Shown: in pieces, positions 19,620 to 29,689 of the stretch
How positions within the stretch are numbered: position 1 is the first letter of the stretch
Layout of the letters: every line of letters begins with the position of its first letter
NCBI RefSeq assembly: GCF_016793825.1
Contig: NZ_JAEULM010000023.1
Coordinates: 1 to 64,000 of the forward strand
Direction of reading: 5' to 3'
From: Sphingopyxis sp.
Lineage (GTDB): Bacteria > Pseudomonadota > Alphaproteobacteria > Sphingomonadales > Sphingomonadaceae
DNA length: 64,000 bases
Notes under the pieces: model-generated
What the model was told of the DNA's origin: nothing
Seen by the model: the letters and a program-made list of their open reading frames with translations, nothing else
Databases searched by the model: none
Translations under genes and position numbers: made by a program

Positions 19620-20726
19620 TCATGCATTATGCGTCGCACTCCACGCCGCCATCGCGCTCCACGTCTCGGAACCGCCGCTGACGGTGCAGCCCTTCGCGCC
19701 CTCGGCGATATGGCCGATCCGGTACACCGTCTCGCCCGCGGCTTCCAGCGCGGCCGTGACGTCCGCGACATCGGCTTCGGCGACGACGACCGCCATGCCG
19801 ATCCCGCAGTTGAAGGTGCGCGCCATTTCCTCGGGTTCGATATTTCCCTGCGCCTGCAGGAACGCCATCAACCGCGGCTGTGCCCATGCGTCGGCATCGA
19901 CATGGGCGTGCAGCGTGCTGGGCAGGATGCGCGGGATGTTTTCGAGCAGCCCGCCGCCGGTGATATGCGCAAGCGCGTGAATGCGGCCGGTCTTCACCAG
20001 CGGCAACAGGCTCTTCACATAGATGCGGGTCGGCGCCATCAGCGCGTCGATCAGCAGGACATTCTGGTCGAACAGGGCGGGGCGATCGAGCTTCCAGCCC
20101 TTGTCGGCCGCGAGTCGCCGCACCAGCGAAAAGCCGTTGGAATGAACGCCCGAAGAGGCGAGGCCAAGGATCACATCGCCCGCCGCGACCTTGTCGGCGG
20201 TCAGCACCTGCTCGCGCTCGACCGCGCCGACGCAAAAGCCGGCGAGGTCATAATCGCCGTCCGAATACATGCCGGGCATTTCGGCGGTTTCGCCGCCGAT
20301 CAGCGCGCATCCGGCCTGTTTGCAACCCTCGGCGATGCTGGCAACGACATCGGTCGCGACCTGATTGTCGAGTTTTCCGGTCGCATAATAATCGAGGAAG
20401 AACAAAGGCTCGGCCCCCTGAACGATCAGGTCGTTCGCGCACATGGCGACCAGGTCGATTCCGACGCCGTCATGTCTGCCCGAATCGATCGCGAGCTTCA
20501 GCTTGGTTCCGACCCCGTCGTTTGCGGCGACCAGCAACGGATCGTTGAACCCTGCCGCCTTCAGGTCGAAAAAGCCGCCGAATCCGCCAAGGTCGGCATC
20601 GGCGCCCGGACGTCGCGTCGCTCGGGCGAGCGGGGCGATGGCACGGACCAGCGCATTGCCGGTCTCGATCGAGACGCCGGCCCCGGCATAAGTGTAGGAG
20701 GCGGGTTGGTTATGCTTGGAATCCAT
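19620..20726 (-). CDS. purM: Phosphoribosylformylglycinamidine cyclo-ligase
   Basis: AIR synthetase, an ATP-dependent step of purine synthesis in the cytoplasm. It has 368 residues. Typical stretches are [15 protein letters not shown], the glycine-rich [48 protein letters not shown] and [13 protein letters not shown]. It precedes purN on the same strand with a 140-bp repeat between, which could lower purN expression. A 21-codon open frame ends 11 bases upstream of its start (see findings). Confidence 0.97.
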   Translation of the reverse strand: MDSKHNQPASYTYAGAGVSIETGNALVRAIAPLARATRRPGADADLGGFGGFFDLKAAGFNDPLLVAANDGVGTKLKLAIDSGRHDGVGIDLVAMCANDLIVQGAEPLFFLDYYATGKLDNQVATDVVASIAEGCKQAGCALIGGETAEMPGMYSDGDYDLAGFCVGAVEREQVLTADKVAAGDVILGLASSGVHSNGFSLVRRLAADKGWKLDRPALFDQNVLLIDALMAPTRIYVKSLLPLVKTGRIHALAHITGGGLLENIPRILPSTLHAHVDADAWAQPRLMAFLQAQGNIEPEEMARTFNCGIGMAVVVAEADVADVTAALEAAGETVYRIGHIAEGAKGCTVSGGSETWSAMAAWSATHNA

Positions 20727-20811
20727 GGCCAGCGCGCCTAACGGTTCCGGCCGACAAATGCCATGATTTCCTTGTCGGTGACCTTGTCTTTCGCGTAGGG
20801 CATGGTGGTGA

Positions 20812-20889
20812 CGTCATCCCGGCGGCGGCCGCGATCTCGCGGCTGTGTCGGATCGCGGCGACGAGATTCGGGCCTTCGCCGGAATGACG
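20812..20889. repeat. Short interspersed repeat with CGTCATYCCGG ends
   Basis: Starts CGTCATCCCGGCG and ends CGCCGGAATGACG, an inverted terminal pair around a GC-rich centre with its own palindromes (GATCTCGCG and GGATCGCGG). This is the widespread alphaproteobacterial intergenic repeat whose six-frame translation gives SFRRRPES-like peptides. It lies in the divergent space between purM and the DUF2066-like gene. Confidence 0.75.
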
Positions 20890-20937
20890 AAAAGAGCGAT
20901 GGTTGCATTTTTGGTGGGAACAAGACGCAAGAACCTT

Positions 20938-22209
20938 ATGACTGCCGCCGCTTTTCCCCATTTTATGTCCAGCGGTTCCCTTCGCTCGCTGGCACCCCGC
21001 GATTGGCGCTGGGCCGCACTCTTTGGGCTGTTCTTCGCAATTCTCCTCGCGGGGATCGTCGAGGGGCAGATCAGTCGCGGCGACCGCGGCATCACGCCGA
21101 TCAACAGCAGCGGCGATTTTCTTGCCAGCGGGATCCTCGTCGACGTCACGGGCGACAATGCCGAGGATGCCCGCGAAAAGGGCTGGCGCGAGGCGCAGCG
21201 CAAGGGCTGGACCCAGCTTTACCGCAAATTGAACGGCTCCGACGGTCCTGCACTCACCGATTCGGTGCTCGACGGGATCGTGACGGCGATCGTCGTCGAA
21301 CAGGAACAGATTGGTCCGCGCCGTTACGTCGCGCGCCTCGGCGTCCAGTTCGATCGCGTCCGCGCCGGCCAGATTCTCGGCGTCAGCGGCCGCACGCTGC
21401 GCTCGCCCCCGCTGCTCGTCATTCCCGTCTATTCGATCGATGGCATCCAGCAGGTGTTCGAACAGCGCAGCGCCTGGCAGCGTGCCTGGGCCGAATATAA
21501 TACGGGGCAGAGTGCGATCGACTATGTTCGCACCGCGGGCACCGGCGCCGATACCCTGCTGCTCAACGCGGGCCAGACGGGCCGTCGCGGCCGCGTCTGG
21601 TGGCGCGTGATCCTCGATCAATATGGCGCCGCCGACGTCCTGACCCCGATTGCGCGGATCGAGTACAGCTATCCCGGCGGGCCGATCAAAGGCTATTTCG
21701 CGGCGCGCTTCGGTCCCGACAACAAGCTGATCGGCACGTTCACCATGACGGGACCCAGCGCCGCGGCGCTGCCCGACATGATGGAAAAGGCGGTCGCGCG
21801 AATGGACAGCCTCTATACCGCCGCGCTGGCCGAAGGCGTGCTGCGCACCGATGCCTATCTCGTCCTCGAAAAGCCGGTCGAAAAAACGGACCTTCCTGAA
21901 GAAGCGGCGGGCGACGAGGATGCGCTGCCCAGCGAAAGCGATAGCAGCGTGCCGGCGGTGCCGGCGGTCGGCGTCCAGAGCTTCACCGTCCAGTACGCTT
22001 CGCCCGACGTCGATTCGGTATCGGCGACCGAACGGGCCGTAGCCGGCGCCGCGGGGGTCCAGTCGGCGTCGACGACCAGCCTTGCGCTTGGCGGAACTTC
22101 GGTCATGCGCGTGTCGTTCCGCGGCGATCTGGCGGCGCTCAAGGCCGCGCTCGCGGCGCGCGGGTTCAAGGTTCAGGAAGGCGGCGGCCAGCTCAGGATC
22201 AGCCGCTGA
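20938..22209 (+). CDS. DUF2066-like membrane-anchored protein
   Basis: A protein of about 423 residues with an N-terminal hydrophobic segment (WAALFGLFFAILLAGIV, about residues 22-40), then a region beginning GDFLASGILVDVTGDNAEDAREKGWREA that resembles the start of DUF2066 proteins. A C-terminal domain with PDVDSVSATERAVAGAAGV and FKVQEGGGQLRISR may have a ferredoxin-like fold. DUF2066 genes lie between purM and hda in many proteobacteria, and the same order occurs here. The role is not known. The start is uncertain: ATGs at 20884 (inside the repeat), 20938 and 20965 are possible. Its stop overlaps the hdaA start by one base. Confidence 0.75.
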   Translation: MTAAAFPHFMSSGSLRSLAPRDWRWAALFGLFFAILLAGIVEGQISRGDRGITPINSSGDFLASGILVDVTGDNAEDAREKGWREAQRKGWTQLYRKLNGSDGPALTDSVLDGIVTAIVVEQEQIGPRRYVARLGVQFDRVRAGQILGVSGRTLRSPPLLVIPVYSIDGIQQVFEQRSAWQRAWAEYNTGQSAIDYVRTAGTGADTLLLNAGQTGRRGRVWWRVILDQYGAADVLTPIARIEYSYPGGPIKGYFAARFGPDNKLIGTFTMTGPSAAALPDMMEKAVARMDSLYTAALAEGVLRTDAYLVLEKPVEKTDLPEEAAGDEDALPSESDSSVPAVPAVGVQSFTVQYASPDVDSVSATERAVAGAAGVQSASTTSLALGGTSVMRVSFRGDLAALKAALAARGFKVQEGGGQLRISR

Positions 22210-22862
22210 TGGTGGTCTCCGGACAGATTGCGCTGCCGCTCGACTGGAGCGCGGGAGGCACGAACGACGCGCCATTGATCGTCGGGGCGAGCAACGCCGA
22301 TGCCGTGCGCTACCTCCGCCATGTCTCGACCTGGCCCGTCCGCACCGCCGTGTTGACCGGACCGCGCGGATCGGGACGGAGCCTGATGGGGCGCCTGTTC
22401 GCGCGTGAAACCGGCGGGCGCGTCATCGATGGCCACAACAGCGTGTCCGAAGAAGAGATATTTCACGCCTGGAACGCGGCGCAGGCGTCGAACACGCCGC
22501 TGCTGATCATCGCGGACGCGCCGCCGCATGAATGGAATATCGGACTTCCCGACCTTGCCTCGCGGTTGCGGGCCGTGCCGGTCCTGACGATCGGCGAACC
22601 CGACGACTGCCTCGCACGCGACCTGATCGACGCGCTTTTCGCGCAGCGTGGCATGGCGATAGCGCCCGAGATTCCGTCCTATATCGTTCCGCGCATGGAA
22701 CGCAGCTATGCGATGATCCACCGCGTCGTCGCGGCCCTCGATGCCGCATCGCTGGAAAAAGCGCGGCGCGTTAGCATTCGTCTTACTCGTGAAACATTAC
22801 TGTCACAGGGGCTGATCGATCCCGATCTCCTCGAAAGGCAGGATACGAGCACATGTCGATAG
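22209..22862 (+). CDS. hdaA: DnaA-inactivating AAA+-like protein HdaA
   Basis: A 217-residue DnaA-like protein that should stimulate ATP hydrolysis by DnaA at the replication clamp and prevent re-initiation. The N terminus has QIALPLDW, a clamp-binding motif like that of Hda/HdaA. A Walker A-like GPRGSGRS lies at 51-58, with Arg where Lys is usual, and LLIIAD serves as the Walker B position. The degenerate P-loop may mean weak nucleotide binding, as also seen in some alphaproteobacterial Hda proteins. It overlaps the gene before by one base and ppk1 by ten, so it belongs to a tightly coupled operon. Confidence 0.88.
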   Translation: MVVSGQIALPLDWSAGGTNDAPLIVGASNADAVRYLRHVSTWPVRTAVLTGPRGSGRSLMGRLFARETGGRVIDGHNSVSEEEIFHAWNAAQASNTPLLIIADAPPHEWNIGLPDLASRLRAVPVLTIGEPDDCLARDLIDALFAQRGMAIAPEIPSYIVPRMERSYAMIHRVVAALDAASLEKARRVSIRLTRETLLSQGLIDPDLLERQDTSTCR

Positions 22863-25021
22863 CCGGTGGCCCCTTACGCGCGGACAACGACGCCGAAACG
22901 GCGGTTCCTTCTTTCGGCCCGGAACGTTTCTTCAATCGCGAACTTTCCTGGCTCGCCTTCAACCGACGGGTGATGGAGGAGGCGCGCAATCCGGCGCATC
23001 CTTTGCTCGAACGCCTTCGCTTCCTGTCGATTTCGGGCAGCAATCTCGACGAATTCTTCATGGTCCGGGTCGCCGGCCTCAAGGGACAACAGCTTCAGGG
23101 GATCGACGATCCGTCGGCCGACGGCCGGTCGCCGGGGCAACAGCTGGCGGAGATCGAGGCCGAGGTGAACCGCCTCGTCGATCAACAGCAAAGCGAATGG
23201 CACCTGCTTCACCGCCTGCTCGCGGAACAGGGGATCATCGTCCACGGCACGGGCTCCGACGTCGAAAAGCTGCGACTCGCGTTGCGGCAATTCTTCCTCG
23301 ACCAGATTTTTCCGATCCTGACGCCGCAGGTCCTTGATCCCGCGCATCCGTTTCCGTTCATTCCCAATCGCGGCCTCGGTGTGATTTTCGACCTTCAGCG
23401 CAAGGCGACGGGCGACACCGTCCGCGAACTCGTCATGATCCCCGCGTCGCTGCCGCGCTTCGTTCCCGTACCCGGCGAGCCGAGCAGCTTCGTACCGATC
23501 GAATATCTGATCGAGGTTTTTGGCGATCTGATCTTTCCCGGCTTCGCCATCCGGTCGCTGGGCGTGTTCCGTATCATCCGCGACAGCGACATCGAGATCG
23601 AGGAAGAGGCCGAGGATCTCGTGCGCCTGTTCCGCACCGCGATCCGCCGGCGTCGGCGCGGCCGTGTGATCCTGATGGAGCTCGAGGCCGACATGCCGGC
23701 GGAAATCGCCGCGGTGCTCAATGCCGACATTCAGGGCCATGAAGCGATCGTTGCGAAGATCGGGGGCTTTATCGGCCTTGCGGCGCTGTCGGCGCTTGTC
23801 GACGTTGATCGCCCGGATCTCAAGTTTCCGGCCTATTCGCCCCGTTTTCCCGAGCGTATCCGCGAACATGGCGGCGATTGTTTCGCGGCGATCCGCAGCA
23901 AGGACATTCTCGTCCACCATCCGTATGAAAGCTTCGAAGTCGTTCTTGCCTTCCTGCGGCAGGCGGCGGCCGATCCCGATGTCGTGGCGATCAAGCAGAC
24001 GCTCTACCGCGCCGGCGATCAGTCGCCCGTCATTCGCGCGCTGATCGAGGCGGCCGAAGCGGGAAAGTCGGTGACGGCGGTGGTCGAGCTCAAGGCGCGC
24101 TTCGACGAAGAACAGAATCTGTTGTGGGCGAACCAGCTCGAACGTGCGGGCGTGCAGGTCGTCTATGGCTTCATCGAGTGGAAGACCCACGCCAAGATAT
24201 CGATGGTCGTGCGCCGCGAAGGGCAGGGCTATCGCACCTACTGCCATTTTGGTACCGGCAACTATCATCCGGTGACGGCCCGGATCTATACCGATCTCAG
24301 CTTCTTTACCGCCGATCCGCGCGCGGGGCGCGACGCGGCACAGCTCTTCAACTACATCACCGGCTATGTCGAACCCGAACGGCTGGAACTCGTCACCATG
24401 TCGCCGCTCAACATGCGTCAGCATCTGAGCGAACTGATCGATACCGAGATCGCCGCGTCGAAAGCCGGGCTGCCGTCGGGCATCTGGGCCAAGATGAACA
24501 GCCTCGTCGATCCCGACATCATCGACAAGCTTTACGAAGCGAGCGCGGCGGGCGTGCCGATCGAACTCATCGTTCGCGGTATCTGCTGCCTGCGCCCCGG
24601 CGTGCCGGGATTGTCGGAGACGATCCATGTGAAATCGGTCGTCGGACGTTTCCTCGAACATAGCCGCGTCTGGGCCTTCGCCAACGGCGCCGGCCTGCCG
24701 CATCAGCGCGCCAAACTCTATATATCCAGCGCCGACTGGATGCCGCGCAACTTCGACCGCCGCGTCGAATATATGATCCCGATCGAGAATCCGACCGTCC
24801 ACGACCAGATCCTCGACCAGGTTCTCGTCGCGAACCTCATCGACAATGAACAGAGCTGGGTGCTGAAGTCCGACGGGACCTACAAGCGGCTCATACCGGA
24901 CGATAAGCCATTTAATTTACATCATTATTTTATGACGAACCCGTCGTTGTCGGGCCGCGGCACGGCATTGCACAAACGCCACGACGTCCCGACGCTCGAC
25001 GTGCATATGCGCGAAGATTGA
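22853..25021 (+). CDS. ppk1: Polyphosphate kinase 1
   Basis: Polymerises the gamma phosphate of ATP into polyphosphate, reversibly. It has 722 residues, within the family range. Visible parts are the N-terminal FFNRELSWLAFNRRVMEEA, SGSNLDEFFMVRVAGL, the KQTLYRAGDQSP catalytic segment, HAKISMVVRREGQGYRTYCHFGTGNYH with the autophosphorylated histidine region, and a C-terminal RAKLYISSADWMPRNFDRRVE. It overlaps hdaA at the start and ppx at the stop. The pairing of ppk1 with ppx places synthesis and breakdown of polyphosphate in one transcript. Confidence 0.97.
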   Translation: MSIAGGPLRADNDAETAVPSFGPERFFNRELSWLAFNRRVMEEARNPAHPLLERLRFLSISGSNLDEFFMVRVAGLKGQQLQGIDDPSADGRSPGQQLAEIEAEVNRLVDQQQSEWHLLHRLLAEQGIIVHGTGSDVEKLRLALRQFFLDQIFPILTPQVLDPAHPFPFIPNRGLGVIFDLQRKATGDTVRELVMIPASLPRFVPVPGEPSSFVPIEYLIEVFGDLIFPGFAIRSLGVFRIIRDSDIEIEEEAEDLVRLFRTAIRRRRRGRVILMELEADMPAEIAAVLNADIQGHEAIVAKIGGFIGLAALSALVDVDRPDLKFPAYSPRFPERIREHGGDCFAAIRSKDILVHHPYESFEVVLAFLRQAAADPDVVAIKQTLYRAGDQSPVIRALIEAAEAGKSVTAVVELKARFDEEQNLLWANQLERAGVQVVYGFIEWKTHAKISMVVRREGQGYRTYCHFGTGNYHPVTARIYTDLSFFTADPRAGRDAAQLFNYITGYVEPERLELVTMSPLNMRQHLSELIDTEIAASKAGLPSGIWAKMNSLVDPDIIDKLYEASAAGVPIELIVRGICCLRPGVPGLSETIHVKSVVGRFLEHSRVWAFANGAGLPHQRAKLYISSADWMPRNFDRRVEYMIPIENPTVHDQILDQVLVANLIDNEQSWVLKSDGTYKRLIPDDKPFNLHHYFMTNPSLSGRGTALHKRHDVPTLDVHMRED

Positions 25022-26514
25022 AAAAATTGGCCCTCCTCCGCTCCTCCCGCCAAACGGTGCACCGCTCGGCCGTGATCGATATCGGATCGAACTCCGTCCG
25101 GATCGTCGTCTATGAAGGGCCAGCGCGCGCGCCGGCCGTGATCTTCAACGAAAAGGTTGCGGCCGGGCTGGGCCGGGGCTTGTCGACCGACGGTCGCATC
25201 GCCCCCGAGGACGCCGAGCGCGGCCTGCTGGCGCTGCGGCGATACGCGCTTCTGGCGCGGCATATGGAGGTTCAGGACCTGCAATGCGTTGCCACCGCAG
25301 CGGTTCGCGACGCCGAAAACGGTCCCGCCTTCATTGCCGCCGCCGCCGATTCAGGCCTCGCTATCCGCCTGTTGTCGGGCGAGGAGGAGGCTGAGGCGGC
25401 GGGATATGGCGTGCTGTCGGCCATTCCCGACGCGCATGGCATCGCGGTCGATCTTGGGGGCGGCAGTCTGGAGCTTGCCGAAGTTGCGCATGGCAAGGTC
25501 GGCCGGCGTGCGTCGTTCCCGCTGGGCGTGCTGCGCTTGCCGGCGCTTCGCAAGGATGGCGAGCAGGCCTTCGAGCGCGCGATTCGTAAGATGCTCAAGG
25601 CATCGGGCTGGCCGGGTGAGGGCCTTGTCGGCCTGCCGCTCTATCTCGTGGGCGGATCGTGGCGCGCGCTGTCGCGGCTCGACCTTGAACTGACGAAGGA
25701 TCCGCTGGCGGTTCTCGACCAGCATATATTGCCACGCGGCGCGCTCCGCCGCCTGCTGCGCGCGACCCGGCGGCTCAGCTTCGACGAATTGCGCGCGATT
25801 CCGGGTATGGCGTCGAACCGCGCGGCCGCCTTGCCCGACGCGGCAGCGTTGCTCTCCGCGCTCGTCAACATCCTCGACGTCCCCGAAATGACCGTGTCGT
25901 CATCGGGCCTGCGCGAGGGCCTGCTCTACCAGTCGCTTGATCAGGATACCCGGGCGCAGGACCCGCTGATCGTCGCGGCCGAGTTCGAAGGGCGCCGCCT
26001 TGCGCGTTTTGCGCCGCACGGGCGCGCGATTGCCGACTGGATCGCGCCGCTCTTCGCTGGTGAGTCGCCTGCCGACAGCCGCGTCCGCCTTGCCGCCAGC
26101 CTGCTCAGCGATGTCGCCTGGTCGGCCAATCCCGATTTCCGTGCAGAGCGGGGCACTGAAATCGGGCTGCACGGCAATTGGCGCAGCATTGATATTCCGG
26201 GCCGGATCCTGCTGGCGCGCGCGCTATATGCCGGATTCGGTGGCGCGGATGCGGAATTTCCGGCGATGGGCAGCCTTGTCGCGCCGGACCGGCTGGCCCG
26301 CGCGCGCCAATGGGGGCTCGCCATCCGGCTGGCACAGCGCTTGACGGGAGGGGTGGAGGCGCCGCTCAAGGCCAGCGGCATAACGCTGGTCGATGGCAAG
26401 TTGCGGCTTTGCCTTGACGCGGGCTGGCATCATCTTGCGGGCGAATCGGTCGAGCGCCGCCTGCGCATCCTTGCGCAGGCGCTGGACGCCAAGCCGGAAC
26501 TCACATTGCTCTGA
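25018..26514 (+). CDS. ppx: Exopolyphosphatase / guanosine pentaphosphatase (Ppx/GppA)
   Basis: A 498-residue member of the ASKHA fold that removes phosphate from polyphosphate ends. The N-terminal AVIDIGSNSVRIVVYEG and the second phosphate loop IAVDLGGGSLELAEV are clear, and an HD-like C-terminal part follows from about residue 315. The TTG start overlaps the ppk1 stop (TTGA); a GTG at 25059 just before the ASKHA core is an alternative. Ppx and GppA activities cannot be told apart from sequence; the neighbour ppk1 favours exopolyphosphatase. Confidence 0.92.
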   Translation: MKKLALLRSSRQTVHRSAVIDIGSNSVRIVVYEGPARAPAVIFNEKVAAGLGRGLSTDGRIAPEDAERGLLALRRYALLARHMEVQDLQCVATAAVRDAENGPAFIAAAADSGLAIRLLSGEEEAEAAGYGVLSAIPDAHGIAVDLGGGSLELAEVAHGKVGRRASFPLGVLRLPALRKDGEQAFERAIRKMLKASGWPGEGLVGLPLYLVGGSWRALSRLDLELTKDPLAVLDQHILPRGALRRLLRATRRLSFDELRAIPGMASNRAAALPDAAALLSALVNILDVPEMTVSSSGLREGLLYQSLDQDTRAQDPLIVAAEFEGRRLARFAPHGRAIADWIAPLFAGESPADSRVRLAASLLSDVAWSANPDFRAERGTEIGLHGNWRSIDIPGRILLARALYAGFGGADAEFPAMGSLVAPDRLARARQWGLAIRLAQRLTGGVEAPLKASGITLVDGKLRLCLDAGWHHLAGESVERRLRILAQALDAKPELTLL

Positions 26515-26538
26515 TCGCTGCGCCGGAGAGCGCAGCAG

Positions 26539-27726
26539 TCAAACCTCGCTCGCCGTCGCGGCGTCGATTTCGCTCATCACCAGCTTGCCGTCCTTCACCG
26601 CAAAGCCCATGCGGCCCTCGACCAGGTCGAGAGCGGCATGCCCGAACACGTCATGGCGCCAACCCTGCATCATCGGGATGTCGCCGCGTGCTCCGGCGGC
26701 GAGCGCTTCCAGATCGTCGCTTCGCGCGATCAGTCGCGCCGCGACATTCAATTCGCGGGCGCGAATCTTGAGCAGCAGCTTCAGCAGGTCGGCAACGAGG
26801 ACACCTTCCTTGCCGAGGCCCGGCCCGCGGGGCGCGCGGTCGGGCATGTCCTCCTTTGCCATCGGCTTGGCACCCGCAAGGGCGTCCATGAGCCTGCCGC
26901 CGATGTCGTTCGATCGCCACGTCGCCGACAGTCCGCGGACGCGGCCAAGGCCATCCTGGTCTTTCGGCGGATGTGCGGCGAGGTCGGCAAGGGTCTCGTC
27001 CTTGACGATGCGCCCGCGCGGCAAATTCTTGTTTCGCGCCTCGCGTTCGCGCCATGCGGCCAGCGCCTGCAGGCGCCCGAGCACGTCGGGCTTGCGCGAC
27101 GGCACCTTGATCCGCTGCCATGCATTGTTGGGATCCAGATCATAGTGCGACGGGTCGGCGAGCTTTTCCATTTCCTCGTCGAGCCAGTGACCGCGTCCGG
27201 TCTTGACCAGCTTTTTCAGCATCATCGGGAAAATCTTGGCGAGATGGGTGACGTCGCCGATCGCGTAATCGATCTGTCGCTTGTCGAGCGGCCGCCGGCT
27301 CCAGTCGGTGAAACGCGCGCCCTTGTCGAGTTGCAGGCCGATCCAGGCTTCGACGAGGTTCGAATAGCCGACCTGTTCGGCCTGACCCAGCGCCATCTGG
27401 CCGATCTGGGTGTCGAAGATCGGGTGCGGGGTCTTGCCCGTGAGGTTGAAGATGATTTCGACGTCCTGCCCGCCGGCATGGAAAACCTTCAGCACATCTT
27501 CGTTGTTCACCAGCAGGTCGAGCAGGGGCTTCAGGTCCATCCCCGTCGCCATCGGATCGATCGCTGCGGCATGTTCGCTGTCGGCTACCTGGATCAGGCA
27601 CAACTCGGGCCAGAAAGTGTTCTCGCGCATGAATTCAGTATCGACCGCGATGAAATCGCTGTTTTTGATCAAATCGACAAATTCGACGAGTGCTGCGCTG
27701 GTTTCGATAAGCGGGTGGATTTGCAT
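26539..27726 (-). CDS. rnd: Ribonuclease D
   Basis: A 3'-5' exoribonuclease involved in stable RNA and tRNA 3'-end processing. It has 395 residues. The DEDD exonuclease domain covers about 1-190, with AVDTEF (Asp29, Glu31), FHAGGQDVEIIF and the YAIGDVTHL motif of the DEDDy type. An HRDC domain follows at about 210-290 (ALAAWREREARNKNLPRGRI), then a second helical HRDC-like part. The ATG at 27726 is chosen over an upstream in-frame one because MQIHPLIETSAAL is the usual family start. It is convergent with ppx and divergent from aspS across 179 bp. Confidence 0.94.
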   Translation of the reverse strand: MQIHPLIETSAALVEFVDLIKNSDFIAVDTEFMRENTFWPELCLIQVADSEHAAAIDPMATGMDLKPLLDLLVNNEDVLKVFHAGGQDVEIIFNLTGKTPHPIFDTQIGQMALGQAEQVGYSNLVEAWIGLQLDKGARFTDWSRRPLDKRQIDYAIGDVTHLAKIFPMMLKKLVKTGRGHWLDEEMEKLADPSHYDLDPNNAWQRIKVPSRKPDVLGRLQALAAWREREARNKNLPRGRIVKDETLADLAAHPPKDQDGLGRVRGLSATWRSNDIGGRLMDALAGAKPMAKEDMPDRAPRGPGLGKEGVLVADLLKLLLKIRARELNVAARLIARSDDLEALAAGARGDIPMMQGWRHDVFGHAALDLVEGRMGFAVKDGKLVMSEIDAATASEV

Positions 27727-27905
27727 GAGGGAGCCTATACAGCGATTTGCCGTCGCGGGCAGGAAAAAATACCCGCTCCGGACAAAGTGCAACAAAGGGG
27801 TAGACTGGCCCTTCGCGCTTGACAAAAGCGCCGCTGCCCTGCCTTAGGCGCGGCCATATCGGCGCGCTTTTTCCCGCGCGCACTCGACATTGAAAGACGA
27901 AAAAT

Positions 27906-29687
27906 ATGCACGCCTATCGCACCCATAACTGCGGCCAGCTTCGCGCCGAGGATGTTGGCCACAGCGCCCGCGTCTCCGGCTGGGTGCATCGCAAGCGCGA
28001 CCATGGCGGGCTCCTCTTCGTCGATCTGCGCGATCATTATGGCCTGACCCAGATCGTCGCCGACAGCAGCGACCCTGCTTTCGCCATGCTCGACGGGCTG
28101 CGTGCGGAAAGCGTCGTGACGGTGACCGGCGACGTGATCGCCCGCTCGCCCGAAACGGTGAATGCGAACCTGCCGACTGGCGCGATCGAAGTGCGCGCGC
28201 GCGACGTGTCGGTCCAGTCGGTCGCCGCCGAACTGCCGATGCCGGTCGCCGGCGATCAGGAGTATCCTGAGGATATTCGCCTGAAGTACCGCTTTCTCGA
28301 TCTGCGCCGCGATCGCCTGCACCAGAATATCCTGCTGCGCTCGAACGTCATCGCCAGTCTGCGCCGCCGCATGGTCGATCAGGGTTTCACCGAATATCAG
28401 ACCCCGATCCTCACCGCTTCGTCGCCGGAGGGCGCACGCGACTATCTGGTGCCGAGCCGTGTCCATCCCGGAAAATTCTACGCGCTTCCGCAGGCGCCGC
28501 AGATGTTCAAGCAGCTCCTCATGGTCGCGGGCTTCGATCGCTATTTCCAGATTGCGCCCTGCTTCCGCGACGAAGACGCGCGCGCCGATCGCTCGCCCGG
28601 CGAATTCTACCAGCTCGATTTCGAAATGAGCTTCGTCACCCAGGACGACGTCTTCAACGCGATCGAACCCGTCCTTGCGGGCGTGTTCCAGGAATTCGCG
28701 AACGGCAAGTCGGTGACCCCGGCCGGCTCGTTCCCGCGCATCCCCTACCGCGAGTCGATGCTTAAGTACGGCAACGACAAGCCGGATCTCCGCAATCCGC
28801 TGATCATCACGGACGTCTCGTCGCACTTCACCGGATCGGGCTTCGGGCGGTTTGCCGATATCGTCGCGGCGGGCGACGTGGTGCGCGCGATCCCCGCGCC
28901 CGCCACGGCAGAGAAGAGCCGCAAGTTCTTCGACGACATGAACAGTTGGGCACAAGGCGAAGGCTTTGCCGGTCTTGGCTATGCGACGCGCAAGGGTGGC
29001 GAATGGGGCGGTCCGATCGCCAAGAACCACGGCACCGACAAGATGGATGCGCTGGCCGCCGAACTCGGCCTCGGTCCGGATGATGGCCTCTTCTTTGCCG
29101 CGGGCAAGGAAGCTGTAGCCGCGAAGCTCGCGGGCTTTGCGCGCACCCGCGTTGCCGAACAGCTCGACCTCATCGACCCGGGCAAGTTCGAAATGTGCTG
29201 GATTGTCGATTTCCCGATGTTCGAGGCCGATGAAGAGACCGGCAAGATCGATTTCAGCCACAACCCCTTCTCGATGCCGCAGGGCGAGCTGGAAGCGCTA
29301 GAGACGAAGGACCCGCTCGACATCCTCGCGTGGCAGTACGACATCGTCTGCAACGGCGTCGAACTGTCGTCGGGCGCGATCCGGAACCATCGCCCCGACA
29401 TCATGTACAAGGCGTTCGAGATCGCGGGATATTCGCAGGCCGACGTCGACATCAATTTCGCGGGGATGATCAACGCCTTCAAGTTTGGCGCCCCGCCGCA
29501 TGGCGGTTCGGCACCGGGCGTCGATCGCATCGTGATGCTGCTGGCCGACGAACCGAACATCCGCGAAGTCGTCGTCTTCCCGATGAACCAGAAGGCCGAG
29601 GATCTGATGATGGGCGCGCCGGCGCCGGTCAGTGACAAGCAGCTCAAGGAACTTCACATCCGCCTGGTGGACGGCCCGAAGAGCTGA
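27906..29687 (+). CDS. aspS: Aspartyl-tRNA synthetase
   Basis: Charges tRNA-Asp with aspartate. It has 593 residues, the bacterial length. The OB-fold anticodon domain covers about 1-110 ([28 protein letters not shown]). Class II motifs follow: [14 protein letters not shown], motif 2 [24 protein letters not shown], the bacterial GAD insertion, and motif 3 [26 protein letters not shown] at 27819-27824 is a possible -35 but no good -10 follows it. Whether the enzyme is discriminating cannot be decided here. The hydrolase gene begins two bases after its stop. Confidence 0.97.
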   Translation: MHAYRTHNCGQLRAEDVGHSARVSGWVHRKRDHGGLLFVDLRDHYGLTQIVADSSDPAFAMLDGLRAESVVTVTGDVIARSPETVNANLPTGAIEVRARDVSVQSVAAELPMPVAGDQEYPEDIRLKYRFLDLRRDRLHQNILLRSNVIASLRRRMVDQGFTEYQTPILTASSPEGARDYLVPSRVHPGKFYALPQAPQMFKQLLMVAGFDRYFQIAPCFRDEDARADRSPGEFYQLDFEMSFVTQDDVFNAIEPVLAGVFQEFANGKSVTPAGSFPRIPYRESMLKYGNDKPDLRNPLIITDVSSHFTGSGFGRFADIVAAGDVVRAIPAPATAEKSRKFFDDMNSWAQGEGFAGLGYATRKGGEWGGPIAKNHGTDKMDALAAELGLGPDDGLFFAAGKEAVAAKLAGFARTRVAEQLDLIDPGKFEMCWIVDFPMFEADEETGKIDFSHNPFSMPQGELEALETKDPLDILAWQYDIVCNGVELSSGAIRNHRPDIMYKAFEIAGYSQADVDINFAGMINAFKFGAPPHGGSAPGVDRIVMLLADEPNIREVVVFPMNQKAEDLMMGAPAPVSDKQLKELHIRLVDGPKS

Positions 29688-29689
29688 AT

